Assembly: GCF_001043115.1 (NCBI RefSeq)
Contig: NZ_LFME01000002.1
Span: 248,001-312,000, forward strand
Length of the DNA stretch: 64,000 nt
Direction: 5' to 3'
Source of the DNA: Xanthomonas sp. NCPPB 1128
GTDB lineage: Bacteria; Pseudomonadota; Gammaproteobacteria; Xanthomonadales; Xanthomonadaceae
Shown: positions 18,181 through 28,097 of the stretch, piece by piece
Layout: each line of letters opens with the position of its first letter
How positions within the stretch are numbered: the first letter of the stretch is position 1
The notes under the pieces: generated by a model
Seen by the model: only the letters and a program-made list of their open reading frames with translations
The model's database searches: none
What the model was told of the DNA's origin: nothing
Program-made: the position numbers and the translations under genes

Positions 18181-19101
18181 TCAGTCGCGGCGCACGCCGT
18201 CGATGCGCATCCAGTCGCCGTCCTGTTCGGTGCGCAGCTCGGTGAACCACGGCGCATAACGCTGCAGCAGCTCCTGTTCCTGGCCGTGCAGGATGCCGGA
18301 CAGGGCGATGCGCCCGCCCGGCGCCACGCGCGCGGCCAGGGTCGGCGCCAGCGCGTCCAGCGCCGAGGCGAGGATGTTGGCCACCACCACCGGATAGGTG
18401 GCCGCTGGTTCGTCGGCAGGCAGGTACACCGCCAGGCGCTCGCCCACGGCGTTGCGCTCGGCGTTGTCGTGGCTGGCCAGCAGCGCCTGCGGATCGTTGT
18501 CCACGCCCACCGCGGCGGCGGCGCCCAGCTTCAGCGCGGCCAGCGCCAGGATCCCCGAGCCGCAGCCGAAATCGAGCACGCGCGCCTGCGCCAGGACGCC
18601 ATCGGTGGCCAGCGCGTCCAGCCAGCGCAGGCACAGCGCGGTGGTCGGGTGGGTGCCGGAGCCGAACGCCAGGCCCGGGTCCAGGCGCACCACCGCGGCG
18701 TCGGCGCCGCTGGCCTCCTCCGGCAGGTCGTGGTTCCACGGCACGATGAAGGTGCGTTCGCCGAAGCGCATCGGCTGGAACTGGTCCAGCCAGGCCCGCT
18801 CCCAATCCTGGTCGTCGACCTTGCGGAACGTGGCCTGGGTCCAGTCCAGTCCGGGATCGAACGCCTCCAGCGCGGCCAGCAGCACCAGCGCGTCCTGTTC
18901 TTCGGGGAACAGGGCGGTGAGCACCAGCGTGCCCCACAGCGGGGTCTCGCCCACGCCCGGTTCCAGGATCGCGCGTTCGTTGCTGGTGTCGGCGTCGGCA
19001 TCGAGCAGGGTCACCGCCAGCGCGCCGACATCCTCCAGCGCAGTCTCGTAGCGGGGCTGTGTGGCATCGGTGCAGCGCAGGGTCAGTTCGAGGAACGGCA
19101 T
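18181..19101 (-). CDS. prmA: Ribosomal protein L11 methyltransferase
   Basis: PrmA trimethylates ribosomal protein L11 using S-adenosylmethionine. The 306-residue product has the N-terminal substrate-recognition domain ([10 protein letters not shown] onward, ending near residue 100), a linker, and a class I methyltransferase domain with [18 protein letters not shown], motif [19 protein letters not shown] and the NILASAL substrate motif. ATG 19101 is the conserved start; a TTG at 19116 is in frame but less likely. It is the upstream gene of the prmA/XRE/DUF3426/fis minus-strand run. Confidence 0.95.
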   Translation of the reverse strand: MPFLELTLRCTDATQPRYETALEDVGALAVTLLDADADTSNERAILEPGVGETPLWGTLVLTALFPEEQDALVLLAALEAFDPGLDWTQATFRKVDDQDWERAWLDQFQPMRFGERTFIVPWNHDLPEEASGADAAVVRLDPGLAFGSGTHPTTALCLRWLDALATDGVLAQARVLDFGCGSGILALAALKLGAAAAVGVDNDPQALLASHDNAERNAVGERLAVYLPADEPAATYPVVVANILASALDALAPTLAARVAPGGRIALSGILHGQEQELLQRYAPWFTELRTEQDGDWMRIDGVRRD

Positions 19102-19680
19102 CGGTCGGTGGGGCAATGAGGGGAAGCGCGCATCTTAGACGGGCGGCGGACGTTGCGCTGGAGGTTGCCCGGCCAGCGTAGCGGGGTGGGGCGTGCGTGT
19201 CGGCGGGTGACGACCGACCGACGACCGACCAGCGGCGTTCGGCCTGCGACTGCGCGACGGCGGTGCGTGGTGTCGCGCTGGCGCCGGCCGTTCGCCTGGG
19301 GACCGGCGGGTGCGCGATCGCCATCGGGTCCGGTCGCATCGCCGCTCGGGTGGCGCTGGACAGCCGAAAGGGCTGCCGCGCGTCACGCCACGGGAGCGAT
19401 GAGGCCGGATCAACGCGGAGCCGGCCCGCGGCGCCCGGCTGAAAGGCCCGGCAAGGCGTCTAGGCGCTGAGAGGCCAGGACCCGCGCTGCGACTGGGTGC
19501 CGCGCCGCCCATCGCGCCGTGCCGTTCGTCCGTGCCGCCGCTCCGCGCATCCGTGCGTCGATGCCGGGGCATGCACTTGGCGCATGCCACGGCCGCGGCC
19601 TGGGGTAGACTGCCGGCTCGCAGCGGCCGGGCGACAGGGGGTCCGGCTGCGCTTCTGCCCGTTGTCCGGCTCTCTCGCGC
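19102..19680. other. Divergent intergenic region between prmA and 19681
   Basis: About 580 bp without a supported gene. Frames here lack ribosome-binding sites and homology. A TAGACT hexamer at about 19606 is a fair -10 candidate for the plus-strand gene at 19681. The block GACGACCGACCGACGACCGA near 19207-19228 is a short direct repeat. Confidence 0.35.
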
Positions 19681-20607
19681 ATGCCTGTCGTGTCCCGTCC
19701 AACCTGGCTGTTGCTGGCGCCCGCCGCGCTGTTGCTGGGCGTGGTCGCCTATCGCGCGCTGTCGCTGCCGGCGGCACCGGCGGCGCCCGCGGCAACGACC
19801 GCGGTGGCGGCCGGCACCGCCCCTGCGCCCGCCGCGCCGATTCCTCTGCCGATCCCGACGTCGACGCCGATGCGCCCGCGTGGGGATGCAGAGGGCGAAC
19901 ACGGCGCCGATCTCTACCGTGCCGCGCAGCAACTGTCGATCGCCGCCGCGCACGGCGACCCCGAGGCGTCCTGGCGGCTCAGCCGCATCTACGACTATTG
20001 CGCCGGCTATGCGATGGACCCGGTCGGCTACGGCGCCGACACCCGCGCGATCGCCGACGCGCGCCTGCCGACGTCGGCGCAGATGGTACAGGCGCGTGCC
20101 CGCGTCGGCCGCCGTTGCGCCGGTTTCGTGCCCGGCGACGGCCTGACCCGCCAGGCCATCGTCGCCCAGCGCGTGCAGGCCGCGCGCGGCGGCAACCTGG
20201 CCGCCCTAGCGGCGCTGCTGGCGCTGGGCCAGCCGTTGCATGCCGGTGCCGAGTACAAGCGCGATCTGGTCGCACGGGTGCGCGCCTCGGGCGATCCCGA
20301 CGCCTACGTGGCGCTGGCGCCGGCGATGGGCCTGGCCGCCAGCGGCGACGATGGCATGGACGGCGGCGTGGCCGGTACCCAGTTTTCCGAATTGGCCTGG
20401 CAGCTGGCCGCCTGCAGGCTGGGATTGGATTGCGGCCCGGACAGCGAGTTGATGACCCGCTATTGCGCCAACGGCGGGATCTGCTCGCGCGACCCCACCC
20501 AGGATTTCAGCAGTTTTGTTTACGACGCCGCGGTCCCGCGGCAAGGCACGGACACGATGAACGACATGGTCAACCGACTGGTGGACACCACGGGAGCAGG
20601 CTCATGA
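19681..20607 (+). CDS. Membrane-anchored or secreted protein of unknown function
   Basis: The 308-residue product begins with a signal/anchor segment (WLLLAPAALLLGVVAYRAL), then an Ala/Pro-rich linker to about residue 65, then an all-helical domain beginning LYRAAQQLSIAAAHGDPEASWRL, which looks like a Sel1/TPR-type repeat. Six Cys lie in the mature part (YDYCAGYA, RRCAGF, AACRLGLDC, RYCANGGICSRD), suggesting periplasmic disulfides. No specific family was recognised. Start ATG 19681 is the first in the frame before the signal sequence. The stop overlaps the next gene by four bases (ATGA). Confidence 0.7.
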   Translation: MPVVSRPTWLLLAPAALLLGVVAYRALSLPAAPAAPAATTAVAAGTAPAPAAPIPLPIPTSTPMRPRGDAEGEHGADLYRAAQQLSIAAAHGDPEASWRLSRIYDYCAGYAMDPVGYGADTRAIADARLPTSAQMVQARARVGRRCAGFVPGDGLTRQAIVAQRVQAARGGNLAALAALLALGQPLHAGAEYKRDLVARVRASGDPDAYVALAPAMGLAASGDDGMDGGVAGTQFSELAWQLAACRLGLDCGPDSELMTRYCANGGICSRDPTQDFSSFVYDAAVPRQGTDTMNDMVNRLVDTTGAGS

Positions 20608-20957
20608 ATTACCGGCGATGGCTGCACGGCGCCAAATTCTGGTTCTGGGTCCTGGCCTTCGTCGCCTACTCGGCGGCGGCGGCGGGCCTGCTGCTGATCG
20701 ACACCGCCGAACAGCGCTACCGCGGCCTGTCCAAGGTCGAACTGACCACGGCGCATTCGGCGCCCGACGTGCGCCGTGCCGGCGCCGCGCAGGTGGCGGC
20801 GATCTATCGCGCCAACAGCGGCATGCCGTTCTCCACCCTGGCCCCGGGCAGCACCTTCCAGATCGTCTGGCCGGACGGCTCCACCGAGACGGTGATGATC
20901 GTCAGCCCGACCTCGAGCCTGGGCGTGGAGCCGGTGGCGGGGACGCAGACGAAGTAG
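20604..20957 (+). CDS. Small single-pass membrane protein of unknown function
   Basis: The 117-residue product has one N-terminal membrane segment (FWFWVLAFVAYSAAAAGLLLI) and a periplasmic domain of ~85 residues (AAQVAAIYRANSGMPF, WPDGSTETVMIV). No family was recognised. Its ATG overlaps the stop of the preceding gene, so the two proteins are made together and may form a complex. Heptamer repeats and a REP pair follow directly. Confidence 0.7.
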   Translation: MNYRRWLHGAKFWFWVLAFVAYSAAAAGLLLIDTAEQRYRGLSKVELTTAHSAPDVRRAGAAQVAAIYRANSGMPFSTLAPGSTFQIVWPDGSTETVMIVSPTSSLGVEPVAGTQTK

Positions 20958-21038
20958 CCGGGATTCGGCATTGGGGATGGGGGATTCGGGAATGGTGGGC
21001 TGCGCGTGTGCCAGCCCGCTGCGATGCTGCTGGCTGCC

Positions 21039-21101
21039 GTAGGAGCGGCTTCAGCCGCGACGCCTCACAGGCAACCGGTCGCGGCTGAAGCCGCTCCTAC
21101 G
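21039..21101. repeat. REP inverted pair
   Basis: GTAGGAGCGGCTTCAGCCGC and its inverse face each other over a short spacer between convergent genes. Heptamer tracts (GGGATTCGGGAATGG at ~20960-20995 and around 21203-21230) flank it. Confidence 0.85.
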
Positions 21102-21235
21102 ACACCACGGACGGCGTGCGCCGATCGCGCCACTCCGGATGGAGTGGCGCTTTTTCATCAGCACGTTTGGCGCCAGCCTGCGCCGGTGCCGCGTCTTGCC
21201 AATCCCAAATCCCGACTCCCGAATCCCAGCCGTTC

Positions 21236-22600
21236 CTACAACGCAATCGACTTGTTCTTGCGTTCGGCCAGGCGCTTTTCCAGGTAGTGGATGTTCTGGC
21301 CGCCGGCCTGGAAGCCCTTGTCGCGCATGATCCGCTGCTGCAGCGGGATGTTGGTCTTGATGCCGTCCACCACCATCTCGCTCAGCGCCACGCGCATGCG
21401 CGCGATCGCGGTCTCGCGGTCGGGGCCGTGCACGATCAGCTTGCCGATCATCGAGTCGTAGTTCGGCGGCACCTTGTAGCCGCTGTAGATGTGCGTGTCC
21501 ACGCGCACGCCGGGGCCGCCGGGCGGGTGGAAGCCGGTGATCAGGCCCGGGTTGGGCATGAAGGTTTCCGGGTCCTCGGCGTTGATGCGGCACTCGATCG
21601 CATGGCCGCGCAGCACGATGTCCTTCTGCTTGATGCTGAGCTTGTGCCCGGCGGCGATGCGCAGCTGCTCGCAGACCAGGTCGATGCCGGTGATGCGCTC
21701 GGTGACCGGGTGCTCCACCTGGATACGCGTGTTCATTTCGATGAAGTAGAAGCGGCCGTTCTCGAACAGGAACTCGAAGGTGCCGGCGCCGCGGTAGCCG
21801 ATGCGGATGCAGGCGTCCACGCAGACCTTGCCGATCTCGTTGCGCAGTTCCTCGGTGATGCCCGGCGCCGGCGCTTCCTCCACCACCTTCTGGTGGCGGC
21901 GCTGCATCGAGCAGTCGCGCTCGCCCAGGTGGATGGCGTTGCCCTGGCCGTCGGCCAGCACCTGGATCTCCACGTGGCGCGGATTCTCCAGGAACTTCTC
22001 CATGTACACCTGGTCGTTGCTGAAGGCGGCCTTGGCCTCGGACTTGGTGGTCTCGATCGCGGCCTTCAGCGCGGCCTCCGAATGCACCACGCGCATGCCG
22101 CGGCCGCCGCCGCCGCCGGCGGCCTTGATGATCACCGGATAGCCGATCTCGCGGGCGATCTTGGTGTTGGCGACGATGTCCTCGCCCAGCGGGCCGCCCG
22201 AGCCGGGCACGCACGGCACGCCGGCGGCCTTCATCGCGCGGATCGCCTCGACCTTGTCGCCCATCAGGCGGATGGTGTCGGCCTTGGGCCCGATGAAGAT
22301 GAAGCCGGACTGCTCCACGCGCTCGGCGAAGTCGGCGTTCTCCGACAGGAAACCGTAGCCGGGGTGGATGGCCTGGGCATCGGTGACCTCGGCCGCGGCG
22401 ATCAGCGCCGGGATGTTGAGGTAGCTCTCCGAAGAGGGCGCCGGGCCGATGCACACCGACTCGTCGGCCATGGCCACGTGCTTGAGGTTGCGGTCCACGG
22501 TGGAATGCACCGCGACCGTGCGGATGCCGAGCGTATGGCACGCGCGCAGGATGCGCAGCGCGATTTCGCCGCGATTGGCGATGACGACTTTATCGAGCAT
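21236..22600 (-). CDS. accC: Acetyl-CoA carboxylase biotin carboxylase subunit
   Basis: AccC carboxylates the biotin carried by AccB with bicarbonate and ATP, the first half of malonyl-CoA formation for fatty-acid synthesis. The 454-residue length is normal. It has the N-terminal [15 protein letters not shown], the ATP-grasp glycine loop [11 protein letters not shown], and the active-site [17 protein letters not shown] 22600 ([12 protein letters not shown]) is the conserved start. In most relatives accB sits directly upstream; here a four-helix-bundle ORF with its repeat flanks separates them and overlaps the accC start by 11 bases. Confidence 0.97.
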   Translation of the reverse strand: MLDKVVIANRGEIALRILRACHTLGIRTVAVHSTVDRNLKHVAMADESVCIGPAPSSESYLNIPALIAAAEVTDAQAIHPGYGFLSENADFAERVEQSGFIFIGPKADTIRLMGDKVEAIRAMKAAGVPCVPGSGGPLGEDIVANTKIAREIGYPVIIKAAGGGGGRGMRVVHSEAALKAAIETTKSEAKAAFSNDQVYMEKFLENPRHVEIQVLADGQGNAIHLGERDCSMQRRHQKVVEEAPAPGITEELRNEIGKVCVDACIRIGYRGAGTFEFLFENGRFYFIEMNTRIQVEHPVTERITGIDLVCEQLRIAAGHKLSIKQKDIVLRGHAIECRINAEDPETFMPNPGLITGFHPPGGPGVRVDTHIYSGYKVPPNYDSMIGKLIVHGPDRETAIARMRVALSEMVVDGIKTNIPLQQRIMRDKGFQAGGQNIHYLEKRLAERKNKSIAL

Positions 22601-23024
22601 GGGATTCGGGATTCGAGATTGGGGATTCGTAGGGGGCAACGTCCTCCCGGATGGAGTGGGCGTTGTCCAGCGAACGAATCAGGGCGTTGAGTCGGGAAAA
22701 AACACGATCGAGCAGCGCGGCCAGCGAGGCGTCTGCGCCGCTGAAACCAAGCCTCACGGCGAGCTGGGTCTGGGTATCCAGTTCCGACAGCGAGCCACGG
22801 GCCATCGACAGGAAGCGCAGGTACTCCGCGGTGGATCTGCGGGCCGCCCCCTCGGCAATGTTGGAGGGAACACTGACGGCTGCTCGGCGCATCTGCGCGA
22901 TGAGTCCGAAACGCTCGGAGTCGGGGAAGTGTTCGGTGATCCGGTAGATCGATTCGACCAGCGTCATCGCATCGCGCCAGACGTCCAGGCGCTCGTGCGG
23001 CCGCTGTTGCGAATCCCGAATCAC
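22590..23024 (-). CDS. Four-helix-bundle protein, S23/TIGR02436 family
   Basis: The 144-residue product matches the S23-type four-helix-bundle family first known from 23S rRNA intervening sequences. Characteristic strings are [42 protein letters not shown] and [20 protein letters not shown]. Function is unknown in this family; the fold suggests RNA or protein binding. The only plausible start is GTG 23024, which lies inside a GAATCCCGAATCACG heptamer tract, and the last ~11 codons ([11 protein letters not shown]) are also heptamer repeat and overlap the accC start. The ORF is thus a cassette bounded by repeats between accB and accC, consistent with insertion into an ancestral accBC operon. 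Confidence 0.8.
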   Translation of the reverse strand: MIRDSQQRPHERLDVWRDAMTLVESIYRITEHFPDSERFGLIAQMRRAAVSVPSNIAEGAARRSTAEYLRFLSMARGSLSELDTQTQLAVRLGFSGADASLAALLDRVFSRLNALIRSLDNAHSIREDVAPYESPISNPESHAR

Positions 23025-23040
23025 GAATCCCTAATCCCGG

Positions 23041-23523
23041 CTACTGAATCACAAACAACGGCTGATCAAACTCCACCGGCTGGCCGCTTTCGCCCAGGAT
23101 CGCGACGATGGTGCCGGAGACGTCGGCTTCGATCGGGTTGAACATCTTCATCGCCTCGATGATCGCCAGGGTCTCGCCGGCCTTGACCGTCTGGCCGACG
23201 CTGACGAAGGCGGGCTTGTCCGGCGACGGCGAGGTGTAGAAGGTGCCGACCATCGGCGCGCGCAGCACGTGGCCCTCGGGCAGGGCGTTGCCGGGCTTGG
23301 CGCTGCCGCCGGTGGAGGCCTCGGTGGGCGAGCTCATCGGCATCGGCGCGGCCGCGGCCGGCGCAGCCGCGGGGGCGGCAGCCACGTACTGCGGCGCGCT
23401 GGCGGTCATGCCCTTGGGGGTGCGGGCCAGGCGCACGCTTTCCTCGCCTTCCTTGATCTCGATCTCGGCGAGATTCGATTCTTCCAGCAGGTCGATCAGT
23501 TTCTTGATTTTGCGGAGATCCAT
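23041..23523 (-). CDS. accB: Biotin carboxyl carrier protein of acetyl-CoA carboxylase
   Basis: AccB carries biotin between the carboxylase and transferase sites. The 160-residue product has the N-terminal helical region ([18 protein letters not shown]), an Ala/Pro-rich flexible linker (about residues 40-80), and the C-terminal biotinyl domain with the EAMKM site, whose Lys is biotinylated, plus the bacterial thumb-region signature [16 protein letters not shown] 23523 is the conserved start. aroQ lies 92 bp upstream on the same strand, a common aroQ-accB-accC arrangement. Confidence 0.97.
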   Translation of the reverse strand: MDLRKIKKLIDLLEESNLAEIEIKEGEESVRLARTPKGMTASAPQYVAAAPAAAPAAAAPMPMSSPTEASTGGSAKPGNALPEGHVLRAPMVGTFYTSPSPDKPAFVSVGQTVKAGETLAIIEAMKMFNPIEADVSGTIVAILGESGQPVEFDQPLFVIQ

Positions 23524-23615
23524 AACGGCCTCGTGAGGTGACTTTGAAAAAGACCGGGCGCGCGGCCCGGGGACTCAGACGGGGGTGTGCGGTGCCGGTC
23601 GGGCCTGGGCGCGGC

Positions 23616-24062
23616 TCATGCGGCCGCTCCCAGCCGGGTCAGTGCCGCGTCCATCGCATAGCGGTAGCTGTCGGCGCCGAAACCGCACACCACGCCGACC
23701 GCGTGGTCGCTGAAGTAGCTGTGGTGGCGGAACGGCTCGCGGCGGTGCGGGTTGGACAGGTGGATCTCGATGAACGGGATCGCCACCGCCGCCAGCGCCT
23801 CGCGCAGCGCCACCGAAGTGTGGGTGAAGGCCGCCGGGTTGATCAGGATGAAGGCGGTGCCGTCGCCGCGCGCGGCCTGCACCCGGTCCACCAGCACGTG
23901 CTCGGCGTTGGACTGCAGGCTCTCCAGCGCGTGGCCGGCGGCGCTGGCCTGGGCCAGCAGCGCCGCATCGATCTGCGCCAGGGTGGCATGGCCGTACACG
24001 CCCGGCTCGCGGGTGCCGAGCAGGTTGAGGTTGGGGCCGTGCAGCAGCAGCAATCGCGCCAT
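23616..24062 (-). CDS. aroQ: Type II 3-dehydroquinate dehydratase
   Basis: AroQ dehydrates 3-dehydroquinate to 3-dehydroshikimate in the shikimate pathway. The 148-residue length fits the dodecameric type II family. Motifs: [16 protein letters not shown] (the Tyr here is catalytic in the family), [13 protein letters not shown], and [17 protein letters not shown] with the catalytic His. ATG 24062 ([11 protein letters not shown]) is chosen; an upstream TTG at 24071 is in frame but improbable. Confidence 0.96.
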   Translation of the reverse strand: MARLLLLHGPNLNLLGTREPGVYGHATLAQIDAALLAQASAAGHALESLQSNAEHVLVDRVQAARGDGTAFILINPAAFTHTSVALREALAAVAIPFIEIHLSNPHRREPFRHHSYFSDHAVGVVCGFGADSYRYAMDAALTRLGAAA

Positions 24063-24327
24063 CGGAAACAAAGCAGCGGAAAGGGCGGCAGTCTGCGCGA
24101 AGCCGGCATTGCTGTCCAGTTCGGCGAAGTTGCGGGTGTTTTAAACAAATGTTTGATTTTGCCGCCGGTGTACGGCCGGTCTGAGCGGGGATGGCAGGCC
24201 GCGATGGCGCGGAACACGCACGCGCCTCCGGCTGCGGTTATGTCGCACCTTGTGCCGACCATGCAAGTGTCGCCGCAGCATGGGACGGCGGTATTGCAGC
24301 GGCGCTGCGCATCGGTGTGGCTGGAAG

Positions 24328-24339
24328 TGGTATATACCA
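24328..24339. promoter_or_regulatory. GntR/HutC-type operator palindrome TGGTATATACCA
   Basis: A perfect 12-bp palindrome 38 bp before the GH84 start. It has the TGGT-n4-ACCA form bound by GlcNAc-responsive GntR/HutC regulators (DasR/NagR/NagQ type). Downstream half-sites (AAATACCAATC near 24354-24364) may extend it. Repression relieved by amino-sugar phosphates is the expected mode, by family analogy. Confidence 0.5.
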
Positions 24340-24377
24340 TTCGCAAATCACTGAAATACCAATCAGGGAGTGGGCGT

Positions 24378-26348
24378 ATGCGAACCGACCGTGCTGGCCG
24401 TTGCGGCCTTGGCCGCTCCATCCTGGCGCTGCTGGCGCTGCTGGCGCTGCTGGCCAGCGCGAGCGCCGGCCCCGCACTGGCTGCGGCGCCGGCGACGCTG
24501 CCGGCGGTGTACCCGGCGCCGACCGCGCTGCGCCTGCTCGGGCCGGAATTGCCGCTGGGGCCGTCGGTGGTGCTGGTGCAGGCCGGCACGCCCGATCCGG
24601 CCACCGAGGCGCTGGTGCGTGCGGTGCTGCGCGATGCCGGCGTTTCCCGCATCCGCCGTGCCAGCGCGTTGCCGCGCGACCCGCAGGCGGTGTCGGTGGT
24701 GCTCGGCACCGTCGATGCGGCGCCGGTGCGTGACGCGCTGGCCGCCGTCGACCTGGACGTGCCGGAGCGCGCGGAAGGCTATGCGCTCGGCAGCATGGCC
24801 CGCGGCGGCGGCACGCTGATCGTGCTGGCCGGCCGCGACGGCGACGGCCTGTACCACGCGGCGCAGACCTTCCGGCAACTGGTCGCGCACGGGCGCATCG
24901 CCTCGGTGGCGGTGACCGACGCGCCGGCGATGCCGGTGCGCGGCACGATCGAGGGCTTCTACGGCAAGCCCTGGAGCATGGCCGAGCGCGCCGCGCACCT
25001 GGCGTTCCTGGCGCGGTTCAAGGCCAACACCTATATCTACAGCCCCAAGGACGACGTGTTCGCGCGCGATCGCTGGCGCGCGCCGTACCCGGCCGCCACG
25101 CTGGCAGCGCTGGGCAAGCTGGCCGCGGTCGCCAATCGCGAGCACATCAACTTCGTCTACGCGCTCTCGCCGGGGCCGTCGATCTGTTACAGCGACGCGG
25201 CCGATCTGCAGGCGATCCGGCGCAAGTTCGCCGCGTTGCGCGCGCGCGGCGTGCGCAGCTTCTACATCGCCTTCGACGACATCGAATACACCAAGTGGAA
25301 CTGCCCCGGCGACGCCACCGCGTTCGGCCCCGCCGGCGAGCAGGCCGCGGCCACCGCCCAGGCGCAGCTGCTCAATGCGGTGCAGGCGGACATTGCGGCG
25401 GCCGGCCATGGCGCGCTGATCATGGTGCCGACCGAGTACTTCAACGTCACCGAATCGCCGTACAAGGCGACGCTGCGCAAGGCGCTGGATCCGCGCGTGG
25501 TGGTGCAGTGGACCGGCACCGACGTGGTTCCGGCGTCGATCTCGGTGAGCGATGCGAAGAACGCGACCAAAGCGTTCGGGCGCAAGACGCTGCTGTGGGA
25601 CAACTATCCGGTCAACGATTTCGCCGAAACCACGGGGCGCCTGCTGCTGGCGCCCTACGACCGTCGCCAGGCCGGGCTGTCGGCGGAGCTGAGCGGCATC
25701 GTCGCCAACCCGATGAACCAGGAAGTAGCCAGCCGGCCGGCGGTGGCCGGCGTGCTGGCCTTTGCCTGGAACGACCGCGGCTACGACGCGCAGCGCACCT
25801 GGCGCGCGGCCGCGCGCGACCTGGCCGGCGGCGACGCGCAGGTGGCCGACGCGTTGCTGACCTTCTTCGATACCCAGCACCTGGCGCCGACCTTCGGCCA
25901 TCTGCCCTGGCAGCCGCAGGCGCCGCGGCTCAAGGCGCTGATCGACGCCACCCGCGACGCGCTGGCCGACGGCGATCCGGCCGCCCTTACCTCGGCGCTG
26001 GCCGCGCTGGGCCGGGCGGCCGACGACCTGGCGGCGGCACCGCAACGCATCCGTGCCGGCGCCACCACCGGCGCGTTCGTGGCCGAGGCGGCGCCGTGGC
26101 TGGACGCGAGCGCGCTGTGGGGCCGCGCGCTGCGCCTGAGCGTGGACGGGCTGAACCAGTCGCTGGCCGGCGATCCGGCGGCCGGGCAGGCCTTCGCCGC
26201 GGCCAGGCAGCTCGCCGCGCAGGCCGCGGCGATCCCCTCCATTCCCGGCGCGACCCGCTTCGGTGGCCCGGTCAAGGTCGCCGACGGCGTGCTGGACACC
26301 TTCGTCGCCGATGCGCCGGGCTTGGTGGAGCGCCCGCCGGCGCGGTAG
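24378..26348 (+). CDS. Secreted GH84 beta-N-acetylglucosaminidase
   Basis: GH84 enzymes remove terminal beta-linked N-acetylglucosamine by substrate-assisted catalysis, acting on chitin, peptidoglycan or O-GlcNAc/hyaluronan-type substrates. The 656-residue protein has an N-terminal signal (RSILALLALLALLASASA), an N-terminal alpha/beta domain to about residue 185, then the catalytic barrel with VRGTIEGFYGKPWSM, ANTYIYSPKDD and the catalytic Asp pair D300-D301 in YIAFDDIEYTKWNC. A helical C-terminal domain follows. ATG 24378 is preceded by AGGGAG at ~8-10 bases. The upstream palindrome suggests it belongs to the GlcNAc regulon. It is not obviously in an operon. Confidence 0.9.
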   Translation: MRTDRAGRCGLGRSILALLALLALLASASAGPALAAAPATLPAVYPAPTALRLLGPELPLGPSVVLVQAGTPDPATEALVRAVLRDAGVSRIRRASALPRDPQAVSVVLGTVDAAPVRDALAAVDLDVPERAEGYALGSMARGGGTLIVLAGRDGDGLYHAAQTFRQLVAHGRIASVAVTDAPAMPVRGTIEGFYGKPWSMAERAAHLAFLARFKANTYIYSPKDDVFARDRWRAPYPAATLAALGKLAAVANREHINFVYALSPGPSICYSDAADLQAIRRKFAALRARGVRSFYIAFDDIEYTKWNCPGDATAFGPAGEQAAATAQAQLLNAVQADIAAAGHGALIMVPTEYFNVTESPYKATLRKALDPRVVVQWTGTDVVPASISVSDAKNATKAFGRKTLLWDNYPVNDFAETTGRLLLAPYDRRQAGLSAELSGIVANPMNQEVASRPAVAGVLAFAWNDRGYDAQRTWRAAARDLAGGDAQVADALLTFFDTQHLAPTFGHLPWQPQAPRLKALIDATRDALADGDPAALTSALAALGRAADDLAAAPQRIRAGATTGAFVAEAAPWLDASALWGRALRLSVDGLNQSLAGDPAAGQAFAAARQLAAQAAAIPSIPGATRFGGPVKVADGVLDTFVADAPGLVERPPAR

Positions 26349-26699
26349 CGCACGGCGCGCGGATCTGGATCGGCGCAGGTCGCAGGCGCGGCGCCACAGG
26401 CCGGTCGCCGCGGCCATCATGCAGCGGCACCGCGGCTAGCGCGGCGTGAGCCAGTGCCGGCGGCACGCGTTCTCTTGTTCCGACGCGGCCCCTTGATCGG
26501 CGACCGATCGCAGCGCACGGCGCCGTCTCGGCGATCTTCCAACGGGTGAGCGGCAGCGCCCTCCCAGCCCGCTCATGGGCATCGCCCATGTGCTGATGTC
26601 CGATCGCCATGCCGCGCAGCGCACGCATTAACCGGCGATTTACACCCGCGCGGCGCATCCCGGGCACAAAGGACGCCCCGGGCGACCAAGGTGCGTGCC
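26349..26699. other. Intergenic region with one perfect hairpin, no gene supported
   Basis: About 350 bp between co-directional genes. The inverted repeat CATGGGC-ATC-GCCCATG at 26574-26590 is perfect but has no T-run, so it is not an intrinsic terminator. AAGG just before 26700 serves the next gene. Nothing else was recognised. Confidence 0.4.
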
Positions 26700-28097
26700 A
26701 TGCGAATCGCGATCATCGGCGCAGGATTCTGCGGCAACGTGCTGGCCGCGGCGCTGGCCCGGCAGGGCACCGCCAGCCGCATCACCCTGGTCGGCATGGC
26801 CGACACCTTCGGCCGCGGCATTGCCTACGGCGCGGCGCGGCCAGAGCACCTGTTGAACGTGCGCGCCAAGGACCTAGGCGTGGATCCGCAGGACCCGGGC
26901 GGGTTCGCCGCGGCGCTGCAGCTGGATGCCGCGCAGGGCATGGCGTTCCTGCCGCGGCTGCAGTATGGCCAGTACCTGGAGCAGCACCTGGCGGCGGCGC
27001 TGGCGGACTCGACGACCGAGGTGGTGCCGGTGGCGCAGGAGGCGGTGGCGCTGGAGCGCGATCCGCATGGCTTCCGCGTGTTCCTGGCCAACGGCAAGGA
27101 CTTCGCCAGCGACGTGGTGGTGCTGGCGATCGGCGCGCTGCCGCCGGCGGCACTGCCGGGCATCGGCCCGCGCCTGGCGGTGCACCGGCGCTACATCGGC
27201 TGGCCGTGGCAGGACGGCGTGCTCGACACGGTGCCGCCGCAGGCGCGGCTGCTGCTGGTCGGCACCGGCCTGACCATGGCCGACGTGGCCCTGACCCTGC
27301 GCCGGCGCGGCCACCGCGGCGCGATCACCGCCTTGTCGCGGCGCGGCCTGGCGCCGCAGGCGCACCTGCCGCAGCCGGGCGCACCGGTGAGCTTGCCGCC
27401 CGGCGTCGCGCAGGCGCTGCGCAGCCACGACCTGCGCGGCTTGGTGCGCAGCCTGCGCCAGCTGACCACGGTGGTGGAGGATTGGCGCTGCGTGGTGGAT
27501 GCGCTGCGTCCGCACCTGCAGCCGTTCTGGAGCGGCTTGGCGCCGGCGTCGCGCGCGCGCTTCCTGCGCCACCTGCGGCCGTACTGGGAGGTGGCGCGGC
27601 ACCGCCTGGCGCCGGCCGCGGCCACCGCGCTGGCGCAGATGCAGCAGCAGGGGCAATTGCGGATCCGTGCCGGGCGCCTGCTGCGCGCGCGCCTGGGCGA
27701 GGACGCCGTGGAGGCGGTGATCCGCGACCGCGCCGATCGCGGCGCGCGCACCGAACAGTTCGACGTGCTGATCCGCGCCACCGGGCTGGATACCGACGTC
27801 GCCCGCACCAGCCATCCACTGGTCGCGGCGCTGCGCGAGGCCGGCCTGCTGCAGGCCGACCCGCTGGGCCTCGGGCTGGCGGTCGATCCGCGGCTGCGGG
27901 TGCGCGACGCCGGCGGCCAGCCGGTCGCCGGCCTGTATTGCCTGGGGCCGCTGCTGCGCGGCGGCCTGTGGGAGATCACCGCGGTGCCGGAACTGCGCGC
28001 CGCCGCGCAGCGCCTGGCCGAGGAACTGGCGACGCTGGCGCAGGTGCGGACCGGGAATGGCGGTGTTGGCGAAGCGCGGCAGCGGCAGGCGTTCTAG
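26700..28097 (+). CDS. FAD/NAD(P)-binding oxidoreductase (PF13454-type)
   Basis: The 465-residue protein starts with a Rossmann dinucleotide-binding motif (IAIIGAGFCGN) and the family-typical GRGIAYGAARPEHLLNV, which contacts FAD. A second nucleotide-binding turn occurs as LLLVGTGLTMADVAL (about residue 190). The closing segment GLYCLGPLLRGGLWEIT matches the FAD-NAD(P)-binding family often annotated only as 'hypothetical oxidoreductase'. Cytosolic. The substrate is unknown. ATG 26700 has AAGG ~8 bases upstream; a GTG at 26691 is in frame. Confidence 0.8.
   Translation: MRIAIIGAGFCGNVLAAALARQGTASRITLVGMADTFGRGIAYGAARPEHLLNVRAKDLGVDPQDPGGFAAALQLDAAQGMAFLPRLQYGQYLEQHLAAALADSTTEVVPVAQEAVALERDPHGFRVFLANGKDFASDVVVLAIGALPPAALPGIGPRLAVHRRYIGWPWQDGVLDTVPPQARLLLVGTGLTMADVALTLRRRGHRGAITALSRRGLAPQAHLPQPGAPVSLPPGVAQALRSHDLRGLVRSLRQLTTVVEDWRCVVDALRPHLQPFWSGLAPASRARFLRHLRPYWEVARHRLAPAAATALAQMQQQGQLRIRAGRLLRARLGEDAVEAVIRDRADRGARTEQFDVLIRATGLDTDVARTSHPLVAALREAGLLQADPLGLGLAVDPRLRVRDAGGQPVAGLYCLGPLLRGGLWEITAVPELRAAAQRLAEELATLAQVRTGNGGVGEARQRQAF

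Noticed and set aside
22600..22640. Upstream extension of accC into the heptamer tract
   Set aside because: The added residues (SRIPNP-type) come from repeat DNA and are not conserved in AccC; ATG 22600 gives the canonical N-terminus.
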